From a virus: DNA of 26,142 nucleotides. Both the position numbers and the translations under genes were made by a program. Of this stretch, positions 9,750 through 16,926 are shown piece by piece (within the stretch, counting starts at the first letter, position 1; every line of letters begins with the position of its first letter). A model generated the notes under the pieces. It searched no databases. It was not told the origin of the DNA and saw only the letters and a list, made by a program, of their open reading frames with translations. The stretch spans positions 1 to 26,142 of IMG/VR virus record IMGVR_UViG_3300007963_000037; one strand, 5' to 3'.

Positions 9750-9783
9750 GAAGGGACCAGAGGATTAACCCCCTGATCCCTTC
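9750..9783 (-). terminator. Hairpin after the capsid gene (Tphi position)
   Basis: On the minus strand GAAGGGATCAG pairs with CTGGTCCCTTC (11 bp with one G-T wobble). The pairing can extend inward by about 4 bp around a TTAA-containing loop. It sits just after the capsid stop (9799) and before the gp11-like start (9730), where T7 has terminator Tphi. The following bases are ATTTAG, so there is no strong T-run. It probably gives partial termination, allowing capsid transcripts to outnumber tail transcripts. Function is inferred. Confidence 0.55.
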
Positions 9784-9798
9784 GTATTAGACTACACC

Positions 9799-10755
9799 CT
9801 AGGGTGCAGCAGTCCTGATTTGTACTGCAGCCTCTGGCCGGAGCACGCCATGTCCACATGCATATTTTGCGACCATTAACGTACCTTGGCGACGAATGTC
9901 ATAATCTGACTCTACCGCAAGGTCCATAAGCTTAACGGTGCCTACGCACGATGGATGCACAACTAATGCTACTGTATTACGGGCATCAACTACCTGACGG
10001 TTACTCGTACCAGCCCCAACACCAGAAGTGACGTTGGTAGTGGGGAGGTGGGGAGTTTTGATCAGAGTGATACCAGCAATACTGGCAACTGTACCATCCG
10101 CAATCGAACCGCGACCGCTAAAGTCTACGTTAATTGCGTTGGTGGCGTTAGCCAACATGTAGTAATCATCCGGTTTAAGGAAGCAATAACGGTCTTCCGC
10201 TGGAACGTAGTTATCATCAAGTGCTTCTGCAGCATCGAAGATAGCAGTGATTAGATCATTTGCTACCGTAGCTGAGTTAGCACTGGTGACAATAGTACCA
10301 GAAGGATAACTAGCATCTCCGACGTTTGCCGTTGTAGTCTTAGCAGCGGCAGTCATCATTTGGAGGATATGAGAATCCATCTGGAATGCCAGAGCGCGGC
10401 CCATCTCTTGGGTATATACGCTGCGGACATCATAGTGATTCTTAGCCTCATCGATGTTACTCAGGAAGGCGTCAGAAATAAGCAAATCGTTGATCGTAAT
10501 CACTTTCTCATTGTGATTAAGCGAACTGCCTACGATTTCTGCACCGGGAGTATGATAGGCTGCAGACAGACGGCCCATGACCGGGAACTGTGCAGACTTA
10601 CCACTAGCGATAGACCGGATCATGTGCTTGTCGGCGGTTACGGTGTACTTCTCATAGCTCTGAAGAACCTCACCAGCAAACACCTTAAGGAATAAGGCAT
10701 CTGCATCACCGGAAGCATTGACCTGACCTAAACGCGATACTGTAGCGTTAGCCAT
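9799..10755 (-). CDS. Major capsid protein (T7 gp10A-like)
   Basis: 318 residues (T7 gp10A is 345). The N-terminal half has the T7 capsid pattern: LFLKVFAGEVLQSYEKYTV, then RSIASGKSAQFPVMGR and PGAEIVG, which correspond to the N-arm and E-loop of the HK97 fold in this family. Later segments (NVGDASYPSGTIV, AIFDAAEALDDNYVPAEDRY) and the C-terminal ESDYDIRRQGTLMVAKYACG form the A and P domains. AGGT 8 bases before the ATG serves as ribosome site. A palindromic element (10786-10803) lies upstream in the place of T7 phi10, and a hairpin lies downstream. No extended minor capsid form (10B) is evident. Confidence 0.95.
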   Translation of the reverse strand: MANATVSRLGQVNASGDADALFLKVFAGEVLQSYEKYTVTADKHMIRSIASGKSAQFPVMGRLSAAYHTPGAEIVGSSLNHNEKVITINDLLISDAFLSNIDEAKNHYDVRSVYTQEMGRALAFQMDSHILQMMTAAAKTTTANVGDASYPSGTIVTSANSATVANDLITAIFDAAEALDDNYVPAEDRYCFLKPDDYYMLANATNAINVDFSGRGSIADGTVASIAGITLIKTPHLPTTNVTSGVGAGTSNRQVVDARNTVALVVHPSCVGTVKLMDLAVESDYDIRRQGTLMVAKYACGHGVLRPEAAVQIRTAAP

Positions 10756-10785
10756 AGTTAATTACCTCATAGTTTGTTGCGAAAG

Positions 10786-10803
10786 TCTGAGGGGGTCCTC
10801 AGA
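10786..10803 (-). promoter_or_regulatory. Palindromic element copy D, before the capsid gene
   Basis: The minus strand reads TCTGAGGACCCCCTCAGA, then CTTTCG instead of the CATT that follows the other four copies. The 18-base core is identical to copies A and E. It lies in the 120-base gap between scaffold and capsid, 30 bases before the capsid ATG, where T7 has its strongest promoter phi10. It is interpreted as a candidate promoter for the phage polymerase. A 5' mRNA stabiliser or RNase III-type site is the alternative. Confidence 0.62.
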
Positions 10804-10875
10804 CATTTGGTGTATGCCTTCTTCTTTAATAGACAAGATTATCCGACGTATCGGGTCAGGTTATTTTCGAGATGG

Positions 10876-11637
10876 CTAAGAGGCTAACTCACCTGAACGT
10901 GCAAGTTTGTCCTCAACTGCTGCCCTGAAAGCAGGGTCAGCTTTGTATTCTGGTTGCGCCATGTCCTGAGTCACTTGCGACCAGCTTTGGTAAATATTAC
11001 CAGTGTCTGGAGTAGATGATCCTCTTGTCAGGTTTGGTTGAATACCGTTCTCCTGAGAGTAACGGCTGTGCAAACTCCTGACTGCGTTGATGATGTCTAC
11101 TCTGTTGTTGCTTTGAATAGAGTTGTTGAAATGATCGATCTCATTCTCTGGAAGGCTATTCGCGGCCCAAGAGATCATGTCCTGATATCCTTCAGAACCT
11201 CCTACGATGCTCTCAGCTTCTTGAGTAACCGCTCTACCAACTGCTTGCTGACCTGTAATGAATTGATCAACAATGTCCCTAGGTATACCAGCGGCTTCCA
11301 GTTGACTATAGCGTTCTTCGCTGAGTCCGTTCGCCTGACGATATTCCTCAGACATTTCTTCAAAGTTAAGACCACGCTCCGCAAGCACCTCTTCAACTTG
11401 TTCAGTATCCGTAGCACTGGGTTTGTCGATGGGTTCAGGTTCAGTTCGATCAGGACTAGGTTGAGACAGTTTAGCTTCAAGTTCTCCATATGCTTTCGAC
11501 AGCTCCTCTGGTGAAGTGAATTTCTCAGGCAACCAATCAGGTCGCTCTTGGGTTTCCTCAGAGGCTTGCTCTACAACCACTTCTTCAGGAGCATCAGGTC
11601 CTGTTACATCGGCTGGTACTTCTACTTTATCAACCAT
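10876..11637 (-). CDS. Capsid scaffold / assembly protein (T7 gp9-like)
   Basis: 253 residues (T7 gp9 is 307), strongly acidic and helical, directly upstream of the capsid gene. The N-terminus is disordered and E/V/P-rich. It is followed by RPDWLPEKFTSPEELSKAYG, a motif typical of T7-like and other phage scaffold proteins. The middle is Q/E-rich, predicted helical. The C-terminal QVTQDMAQPEYKADPAFRAA and VEDKLARS form the likely capsid-binding helices. The ATG overlaps the stop of the small gene at 11630-11782, suggesting translation coupling. Confidence 0.9.
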   Translation of the reverse strand: MVDKVEVPADVTGPDAPEEVVVEQASEETQERPDWLPEKFTSPEELSKAYGELEAKLSQPSPDRTEPEPIDKPSATDTEQVEEVLAERGLNFEEMSEEYRQANGLSEERYSQLEAAGIPRDIVDQFITGQQAVGRAVTQEAESIVGGSEGYQDMISWAANSLPENEIDHFNNSIQSNNRVDIINAVRSLHSRYSQENGIQPNLTRGSSTPDTGNIYQSWSQVTQDMAQPEYKADPAFRAAVEDKLARSGELAS

Positions 11638-11782
11638 ACTCAGGCGTATCCCCTAACTGAATGAGGTTTCCGCTTTTCTCTGAGCGATACACAATGCCCT
11701 TTTCAGCATCGTTAGGTCCCGGCCAAACCGGGTATTCCTTTTCTTTCTTTGGTGTTAGGTTTTCTTTATTACTCTCTACCAT
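11630..11782 (-). CDS. Small 50-residue protein between basic protein and scaffold genes
   Basis: An ATG at 11782 with AAGGA 6-7 bases upstream opens a 50-codon frame ending in TGA at 11630, which overlaps the scaffold ATG (11637). The product starts MVESNKENLTPKKEKEYPVW and ends LIQLGDTPEYG. It is charged at the N-terminus, then has a WPGPND turn and a VYRSEKSGNLI segment that could be a small beta hairpin. The good ribosome site and tight overlaps at both ends, filling an otherwise empty gap, support a real gene. I do not recognise a family. Its place between portal and scaffold suggests a minor head or assembly role, but that is only context. Confidence 0.7.
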   Translation of the reverse strand: MVESNKENLTPKKEKEYPVWPGPNDAEKGIVYRSEKSGNLIQLGDTPEYG

Positions 11783-11791
11783 TAAGTATCC

Positions 11792-12760
11792 TTATTTCTT
11801 TTTCTTCTTTAGTTGTGTTGTGTACATACGACCACGCCACTTAAATGTTTTCTTACCAGCTTTCCTGTTAAGCCTGAATGTTTCCCTGAAGGATTTAGCA
11901 GAAGCAGTTTTCTTCTTATATACAGGGTAGTCACCACCCTTAGTTTTAACGTAACTCTTACTTGCCAGAGGTGTAGGGTTACGCTTCTTTGTAGCGGGAG
12001 GCTTCCTAGTAGCGGTCTTAGCTGGAGCCGCCGTCCTGCTAGAAATATTCTTCGTGCGGCGAGGCTTTGCTGCACCCGTGGATGACGTGCGAACCTTAGA
12101 GGTCTTAGGGTTAGCCCTGTTCTTAGAGGTGCCACTGTTTGTCAAAGCACCGTGAATGAAGCTTCCACCTAATAGAGCTAATCCTGCAGCAGTACCAAGA
12201 CGACCTCTACCTAGTAGAGCCATACCAGTCTTCCTCGCTGCTGAACCTGCTGCTACTCTGTGTGCAGGGTTAGCTCGTAGGGTAGTAGTCTTCTTCTTTG
12301 GTTTGGGGGTTACACCTTTAATAGCCTTGGCTGTATGTCCACCGGGTGTAGGAGGAGCTTTCCTAGTTTTCGGGTTCGCCTTAGGTTTAGGAGGTGGTTT
12401 TCTCTTCGCCTTTTGGGCCTGTTGAGAGGCGTAAGGTTTTGCAGAAGTGCTGCCTGTCCTGTGAGTACCCTTATTAAGCGTTGTAGAAGGTAACTGTTTA
12501 ACCCTCTTAGCTACACTTTGCATACCTTTGCTTAAAGGTTTTTTACTTTTTCTTTGTGCGCTTATTTTTTTTGCTTGTTGTTGAGTTTTAGAAGTCTTGG
12601 AAGACACGCTCTTCGTTGAAGAAGTATTAGGGTTTTTTGCTCCAGCTTTTCTACGAGCGTCAATCTTATCTAAAGATTTATTTAGACGCTTAAGAGCTTT
12701 TTCTGTTTTAGGATATAACCGTTTAGGTTTCTTACTATCGCGACCTGTTCGTCCTGCCAT
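11792..12760 (-). CDS. Lysine/arginine-rich protein with C-terminal phage module
   Basis: 322 residues, extremely basic and low in complexity: K, R, A, T, S and P dominate residues 1-165 and 210-265, much like histone H1 or nucleoid proteins. Between them lies a glycine/leucine-rich hydrophobic stretch (about 180-206, ALLGRGRLGTAAGLALLGGS then FIHGAL). The end (about 268-316) is different and ordered: GGDYPVYKKKTASAKSFRET, then AGKKTFKWRGRMYTTQL, a short aromatic motif seen at the C-termini of diverse phage virion proteins. It starts by TAATG overlap with the portal stop, so it belongs to the head operon. It may be a DNA-packing or internal head protein; no T7 counterpart sits here. Function is unknown. 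Confidence 0.75.
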   Translation of the reverse strand: MAGRTGRDSKKPKRLYPKTEKALKRLNKSLDKIDARRKAGAKNPNTSSTKSVSSKTSKTQQQAKKISAQRKSKKPLSKGMQSVAKRVKQLPSTTLNKGTHRTGSTSAKPYASQQAQKAKRKPPPKPKANPKTRKAPPTPGGHTAKAIKGVTPKPKKKTTTLRANPAHRVAAGSAARKTGMALLGRGRLGTAAGLALLGGSFIHGALTNSGTSKNRANPKTSKVRTSSTGAAKPRRTKNISSRTAAPAKTATRKPPATKKRNPTPLASKSYVKTKGGDYPVYKKKTASAKSFRETFRLNRKAGKKTFKWRGRMYTTQLKKKKK

Positions 12761-14301
12761 TATGAAATCCCTTGCTCCACTAGTTGTTTACCGGCGGCAG
12801 GTGCTGCACCTTTAATACCCTCCTGCATAGCCTGTTGCATCATCTGTTGCTGTTGCATTTGCTGCATCTGTGCAGCTAGTTCTTCCTCAGATCGAACAAG
12901 TCCTTGCACTTCTATGCCATGACCAGTTGCTAATCGTCTTATGAGGTCACCAGTGTTGATCCTTTGGATCGACTGAGGTGAAGCTCCTGTTAGCTGAATA
13001 AGATCAGATAAAAATGATTTAAGTTTCTGAAGATCGTTGCCCCTGCCCAGTGCTGCAGTGCCTGTAACGATCACAGGTTTCACTGTTCCTTTGGGAAGTG
13101 AGGGGATTTGACCTTTGGATTGCATCCGTTGGATCAGGATGCGGACTAATGGAAGCTGGAACTCTACGGAAAGGAGAGAGTACACACCGGAGAGTGCAGC
13201 TTCCATCTCATCTGCCATATATTTAATTTCCGTGGCAGTGACCCGTTCTGCCTGTCGCTGAACGCTTTCATTAAGTAAGAAAGCAAATTTGAGGCGTTCT
13301 TCGATGCGTTGAACGGAGTCTAAAACAACGCGCATGTCGTTGTATTTCTCTGTCTGCAGGACGTTTACATCCTCAGACGAACCTGTAACCACATCACCAT
13401 TGTTGGCGTCTGCTATATCAGACTTGCGAGTGGTAGCATTAGGTCGAACAAGGAACACTAGCTTACTGGCTGCAGCGGCACTCTCTACAAGTGCCTGAGT
13501 TAAAGCTTCCAGTGACCGTATGTCCCCAAGGACTTCCTCTACGAATGACCTACCGTAATCTTCACCATCGATACGGACCATTCTGAGAGGAAGCCAAGGA
13601 AGGATATCTTTTGGATACTCTCCATAGGAGTCTGCTAGTATCCTGTTTTCAATTTCTTGATAAACGATGTATCTGTCACCATCTCTGATGACCTTTGTAT
13701 ATAACGCAGTCTCATCTTCAGACCCTACACTGTGTTCAGCATCGATGTCTTCATAGTCTCCCTCTGGCAGGGCATCCTTAGACACCATCTCTTTAACGAT
13801 GATCTCTATAGGTTCCCCTTCAGAGTCCCTTCGGACAACGAAGTTAGTCATAGGGAATACCTTGAGAGCACCCTCCCTAGGCATGTGAACAAGAATATTG
13901 CCTGTTATTAGGAGGTGCTTAAGAGCTTCAAATATAGAAACTCTTACGGACTGAGCTTCAAGCTCATCCATTATACTACGTTCGATCTGTGAAAGTGATA
14001 ATTCTATTTGTTGTTTAATCTCAGGACTGCCCTCAAGTTCCTTGGCAGTTTCCTGTTCCGTCATTAAACGGAAGAAAGGTACGTTAGGCGGAAGAAGAAG
14101 TAGAAGTAGTTTACTTGCTAGATTGTTGACACCTCTAGCACCAACAGATTGATATGGAGTGTATAAATCTGAACTAGGAGTAAAACCTTCAGGAGGGAGT
14201 AGGGAGGGCAGCGTGAGTTCTGCACACTCCCTTGCCCTATCTAGAAAGTAATCTCTCTTGGTTGCTAGTTTATTATAACGACCAGCGCAACCTGTCTCCA
14301 T
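12760..14301 (-). CDS. Portal / head-tail connector (T7 gp8-like)
   Basis: 513 residues (T7 gp8 is 536). The N-terminus matches the family: KRDYFLDRARECAELTLPSL, then YTPYQSVGARGVNNLASKLL and LLLLPPNVPFFRL. In the middle, YGRSFVEEVLGDIRSLEALT and RVTATEIKYMADEMEAALSG correspond to the stem and crown helices. It forms the dodecameric vertex ring through which DNA is packaged and leaves. The C-terminus is M/Q-rich (AAQMQQMQQQQMMQQAMQEG), a low-complexity helix. The ATG follows the previous stop directly (TAGATG) and has no strong ribosome site, so it may depend on coupling. Confidence 0.95.
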   Translation of the reverse strand: METGCAGRYNKLATKRDYFLDRARECAELTLPSLLPPEGFTPSSDLYTPYQSVGARGVNNLASKLLLLLLPPNVPFFRLMTEQETAKELEGSPEIKQQIELSLSQIERSIMDELEAQSVRVSIFEALKHLLITGNILVHMPREGALKVFPMTNFVVRRDSEGEPIEIIVKEMVSKDALPEGDYEDIDAEHSVGSEDETALYTKVIRDGDRYIVYQEIENRILADSYGEYPKDILPWLPLRMVRIDGEDYGRSFVEEVLGDIRSLEALTQALVESAAAASKLVFLVRPNATTRKSDIADANNGDVVTGSSEDVNVLQTEKYNDMRVVLDSVQRIEERLKFAFLLNESVQRQAERVTATEIKYMADEMEAALSGVYSLLSVEFQLPLVRILIQRMQSKGQIPSLPKGTVKPVIVTGTAALGRGNDLQKLKSFLSDLIQLTGASPQSIQRINTGDLIRRLATGHGIEVQGLVRSEEELAAQMQQMQQQQMMQQAMQEGIKGAAPAAGKQLVEQGIS

Positions 14302-14541
14302 CTACACTGATACCGCTGTTTTCTTCTTCAGGTTAGTCTTAGGTATCGTTAAAGGGTCTGCAGGGTTCATAGTTCCTACAGATGTTGACGATGATCCGGT
14401 ATCCTGCTTGACCTCATCTGCACCTACAGTCTCCTCAGCACCATCGTCTGTCCTTAACTTTAGGATAGGCGCAGGTTCATCTTTTTCCTGTGGAATTACT
14501 GGCTGTACTGGTGCAGCGGCTGCAGGTCTAGATAGGCACAT
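14302..14541 (-). CDS. Small proline/alanine-rich protein before the portal (possible gp7.3-like)
   Basis: 79 residues starting MCLSRPAAAAPVQPVIPQEK, then an acidic middle (DDGAEETVGADEVKQD) and a basic C-terminus with LTIPKTNLKKKTAVSV. Short MC..P..PAPP proteins with a conserved L.IP-type end are common just before or within the head genes of T7-like phages, and T7 gene 7.3 lies at the same place. GGAG is 6 bases before the ATG. The preceding stop is immediately upstream. Assignment as a minor virion protein is tentative. Confidence 0.65.
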   Translation of the reverse strand: MCLSRPAAAAPVQPVIPQEKDEPAPILKLRTDDGAEETVGADEVKQDTGSSSTSVGTMNPADPLTIPKTNLKKKTAVSV

Positions 14542-14745
14542 CTATTTCTCCGCTCTGTTTTTAAGTTCAATGACAAAATCTACGACAGACCTCTGTCCAC
14601 CTCTGAATAAAAGCTGTTCAAAGCTCTCTGTTATGTGAGGACTTTTGTCTGGATAGACTTCATCCAACATGTTTATTAGATCATCCACTGTATCTGGGAT
14701 AACTAAATCTCTTTTTAACTGGTCCCTTATATTTGATTTAGGCAT
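14542..14745 (-). CDS. Small hypothetical protein between reductase and virion genes
   Basis: 67 residues from the ATG at 14745 (MPKSNIRDQLKRDLVIPDTV), or 72 from an in-frame ATG at 14760. I prefer 14745 because GGTGG lies 8 bases upstream, while the earlier ATG has only a poorly spaced AGG. Both overlap the end of the reductase gene. The product is helical with alternating acidic and basic residues (VDDLINMLDEVYPD, QRSVVDFVIELKNRAEK), without membrane segment. I do not recognise it. Confidence 0.62.
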   Translation of the reverse strand: MPKSNIRDQLKRDLVIPDTVDDLINMLDEVYPDKSPHITESFEQLLFRGGQRSVVDFVIELKNRAEK

Positions 14746-16420
14746 TACAAACGCCACCATGACCTGTTAACTCACAGATATCATGGGTTTCTACAGACTC
14801 TTCAAACTCCTTACCTAGTTTATTTATAGCCTCTTCATAGCTACAGTTTGTAAGAGGTTGTCCACCTCTTGCACCATCAGGATAGCAAGTAAAACCCCTT
14901 AACCCATGTGCATACTTGGCTAAGGTTTTAGAGAAGGGCTGAACAGTGTCAGGGTTGTTTAGTTTAGATCCCCATTTCGGGAGATTAATTGTAGAAGATA
15001 TCGACATATCGACATACTTCTGTACATCATACTGGAATTTGATCCGCCTCTCGTAGTCCTCTGCGAGGTCGAGTGCGGATTCCATATCGTCAGGCTTAAC
15101 ACCGTATAGGTCCACCATCTCCTGTGCAGTACTGTCTATGACGTATTGATAATTCCACCTTTTGTTTCCTTTTAAGTATCTCCTCTTATAGGCGACAGCA
15201 TATATAGGTTCTATTCCTGAGCTTGTGCCAGCGAGGATCGCTATGCTTCCTGTTGGAGCAATGGCGCGATTGGCAACAGGACGACTAACATTAAGACTAT
15301 CAGCAAAACTAGAACTAGTAGAATCGCTGACGCCTTCGTATATACCCAGCCATTTGTGCAACTCTTCCGTAACTTCGTACTTCGAGCCTCTCTTAATGAG
15401 CCACTCATGTATACCCATAAGTCCAAGTCCGAGCCGTCTATTCTTCTCTCGTACCTCATATATCTTTTGATACGGTAGTTCTGCTCGTAAGGTACCACAC
15501 AAGAGGAATTTTGTAGCAAGCTCTGTAATAACCCGTAGTTCATTTAGTGTTTCTATCCTTCCTAGGTTTAGTGATCCAAGGTTGCAAACGTCGCTGTCGT
15601 CGCGGCTGGTAACTTCAGTACAGGCGTTCCTTGCTGTTTCATCCTCCTTATCAAAGAAGTTAAAACTGAAGCCGGGTTCCGCTGTGCTTAAGGCTTGCTT
15701 AACATTCTCCCCAAACACTGGTCCTAGATCGCCAGTGTTCCAGAAGTTGAGGAGCCATTCTGTGTCATAATTAACGCTGATGTTGGTGTGGTCGAGGGGA
15801 GCTTTAAAGTTAAAGTCCTGCTTCTTAGCGTCAGCTATCGTCAATCCGCTGGAACCCACAGGGATATCAAACCAGTTCTTAGCTACAAGAAACTCTCTGA
15901 TATCCCCATGCTTGTGGTTTAGGGATGCATAGATCGCTGATCGTCTGCTTCCACCCTGCATCACACTGGAACCTATGTGATCTACGAACTTCATGGCGTC
16001 TAGAGGTCCGCTTGCCTGTCCCCCGGTAGACTTCAGCGGTGTTCCTGAGGGTCTGTACACTGAGTAGTCATTCCCAATGCCACCCCCTGTCATCAGACAG
16101 GAGGCAGCTTTCCATGCAAGGTTCGACCAGCTTTCGCGTGTATCTTCTGAGGATTTAAGGAGGTAGCAGTTATTGAAAAAACGCTTTGCCCTGCCAGCAT
16201 AATACAGATACCTGCCACCGGGTATGAACTTGAGGCTAGCGATAGCCTCAATCAGTGTCTCCTTCTCGTCAGCGGTAAGGTGATCCTGACATACATCTTC
16301 TACTACGGTCTTTGCTAATTCGGAGTACGTTTCCGCACCTTCGTGTCTATACTTTTGATTGAAGATAGTTTCGCTAAACTGACTACGAAACATAGGGTTG
16401 GTGTTACTGCGAAACGGCAC
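14738..16420 (-). CDS. nrdJ: Ribonucleotide reductase, class II (adenosylcobalamin-type)
   Basis: 560 residues. It reduces ribonucleotides to deoxyribonucleotides, feeding phage DNA synthesis. Visible motifs: NNCYLLK (C85, first redox cysteine), LMTGGGIGNDYSVYRPSG (110-127), QGGSRRSAIYASL, the active-site NACTE (N265, C267, E269), VCNLGSLNLGRI (C279, second redox cysteine), APTGSIAILAGTSSGIEP (388-405), and a GFTCYPDGARGGQPL loop followed by C-terminal cysteines C549 and C558 for re-reduction. The GGGIG and YPDGARGGQPL motifs and the absence of a small-subunit gene in this window favour the B12-dependent class II form. Most relatives read NPCxE; here proline is alanine. The start is GTG with AAAGGAG 9 bases upstream inside the previous gene. 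Such genes are frequent in marine T7-like phages. Confidence 0.92.
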   Translation of the reverse strand: MPFRSNTNPMFRSQFSETIFNQKYRHEGAETYSELAKTVVEDVCQDHLTADEKETLIEAIASLKFIPGGRYLYYAGRAKRFFNNCYLLKSSEDTRESWSNLAWKAASCLMTGGGIGNDYSVYRPSGTPLKSTGGQASGPLDAMKFVDHIGSSVMQGGSRRSAIYASLNHKHGDIREFLVAKNWFDIPVGSSGLTIADAKKQDFNFKAPLDHTNISVNYDTEWLLNFWNTGDLGPVFGENVKQALSTAEPGFSFNFFDKEDETARNACTEVTSRDDSDVCNLGSLNLGRIETLNELRVITELATKFLLCGTLRAELPYQKIYEVREKNRRLGLGLMGIHEWLIKRGSKYEVTEELHKWLGIYEGVSDSTSSSFADSLNVSRPVANRAIAPTGSIAILAGTSSGIEPIYAVAYKRRYLKGNKRWNYQYVIDSTAQEMVDLYGVKPDDMESALDLAEDYERRIKFQYDVQKYVDMSISSTINLPKWGSKLNNPDTVQPFSKTLAKYAHGLRGFTCYPDGARGGQPLTNCSYEEAINKLGKEFEESVETHDICELTGHGGVCNA

Positions 16421-16423
16421 TCC

Positions 16424-16624
16424 TTAATACTCCTTTAGAATGTTTTTGATGTATCCAATGTTTTCCTCAAGAGAGGTGAGCTTATTAATCAGCTCATTCT
16501 TATCGCTCGTCTTGACTGTCCTGCTTCTATAGACATCCACCATTACTGAAGCGAAGGTAGGTTTGATGTCGTCTAAAGAAGATACGGTATCCTCAAACAT
16601 GTGAGCTATTTGGAAGCTTCTCAT
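16424..16624 (-). CDS. Small hypothetical protein
   Basis: 66 residues (MRSFQIAHMFEDTVSSLDDI to IGYIKNILKEY). The ATG overlaps the stop of the DUF3310 gene as ATGA, with GAGGA 6 bases upstream. The second half (DKNELINKLTSLEENIGYIK) could form a short coiled coil. Its own 3' end carries the AAAGGAG used by the reductase start. No family recognised. It lies among nucleotide-metabolism genes. Confidence 0.7.
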   Translation of the reverse strand: MRSFQIAHMFEDTVSSLDDIKPTFASVMVDVYRSRTVKTSDKNELINKLTSLEENIGYIKNILKEY

Positions 16625-16926
16625 AATAAATCCTCACCTTTGATATGGTTGATCCGCATCTCCGCGTACCTTCGTATCTTCTCTAGGTCTTCAATCTCAG
16701 ATTCCCAATCCTGAAGACCATTACGATGTTTGTATCCAGCTCTCATCGCATACTTGATTATGTTACCTCGCCAGAACTCCACATCATTCTCCAAGATGAA
16801 CGTGATAGGCTGTACTTTCCATCGTGAGTAGTGAGCTGGATTATCAATGTCTGAGGGGTCCTCAGGGATATCTTCTTCATCGAACAGTTTAGGGTCTTTC
16901 ATCATCAAGGTGTGGGGGGTTGCCAT
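16621..16926 (-). CDS. DUF3310 family protein
   Basis: 101 residues with the DUF3310 signature: NPAHYSRWKVQPITFI (29-44), then FWRGNIIKYAMRAGYK (51-66) and a closing helix with DWESEIEDLEKIRRYAEMRI. These short phage proteins are often found with DNA-metabolism genes, but their biochemical role is not established. The ATG at 16926 has GAGGA 7 bases upstream and overlaps the exonuclease gene by 22 bases. Residues 21-27 (PEDPSDI) are encoded by palindromic element copy C, and the same peptide occurs at the primase-helicase C-terminus, where another copy lies. Confidence 0.82.
   Translation of the reverse strand: MATPHTLMMKDPKLFDEEDIPEDPSDIDNPAHYSRWKVQPITFILENDVEFWRGNIIKYAMRAGYKHRNGLQDWESEIEDLEKIRRYAEMRINHIKGEDLL
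16850..16866 (-). promoter_or_regulatory. Palindromic element copy C, inside the DUF3310 gene
   Basis: The minus strand reads CCTGAGGACCCCTCAGA followed by CATTGA. It is one C shorter than the intergenic copies and its first base is C instead of T, leaving a 6-bp stem with a 3-base loop. It is read as P-E-D-P-S-D-I in the DUF3310 frame. It lies just after the exonuclease gene, close to where T7 has phi6.5. Candidate phage promoter by analogy with the other copies. Confidence 0.5.

Noticed and set aside
9731-9799. Possible T7-like 10B minor capsid protein by frameshift
   Set aside because: Only about 70 bases separate the capsid stop from the next gene, and they hold the hairpin; no useful extension is available.
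10841-10856. Small hairpin CCGATACGTCGG after the scaffold gene
   Set aside because: The stem is only 4 bp on the transcribed strand and no T-run follows; too weak to call a terminator.
11347-11357. CCTCAGACATT on the plus strand inside the scaffold gene, resembling half of the palindromic element
   Set aside because: Opposite orientation, no second half, and explained by coding sequence; taken as chance.
11038-11514. 158-codon plus-strand open frame opposite the scaffold gene
   Set aside because: A shadow of the well-supported scaffold gene; no gene elsewhere in the window is on the plus strand.
1250-14726. Shared 16-mer CTTTTTAACTGGTCCC at 1250-1265 and 14711-14726
   Set aside because: Both encode a DQLKR peptide in helical regions of unrelated proteins. 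Only two copies, no palindrome, no positional logic.
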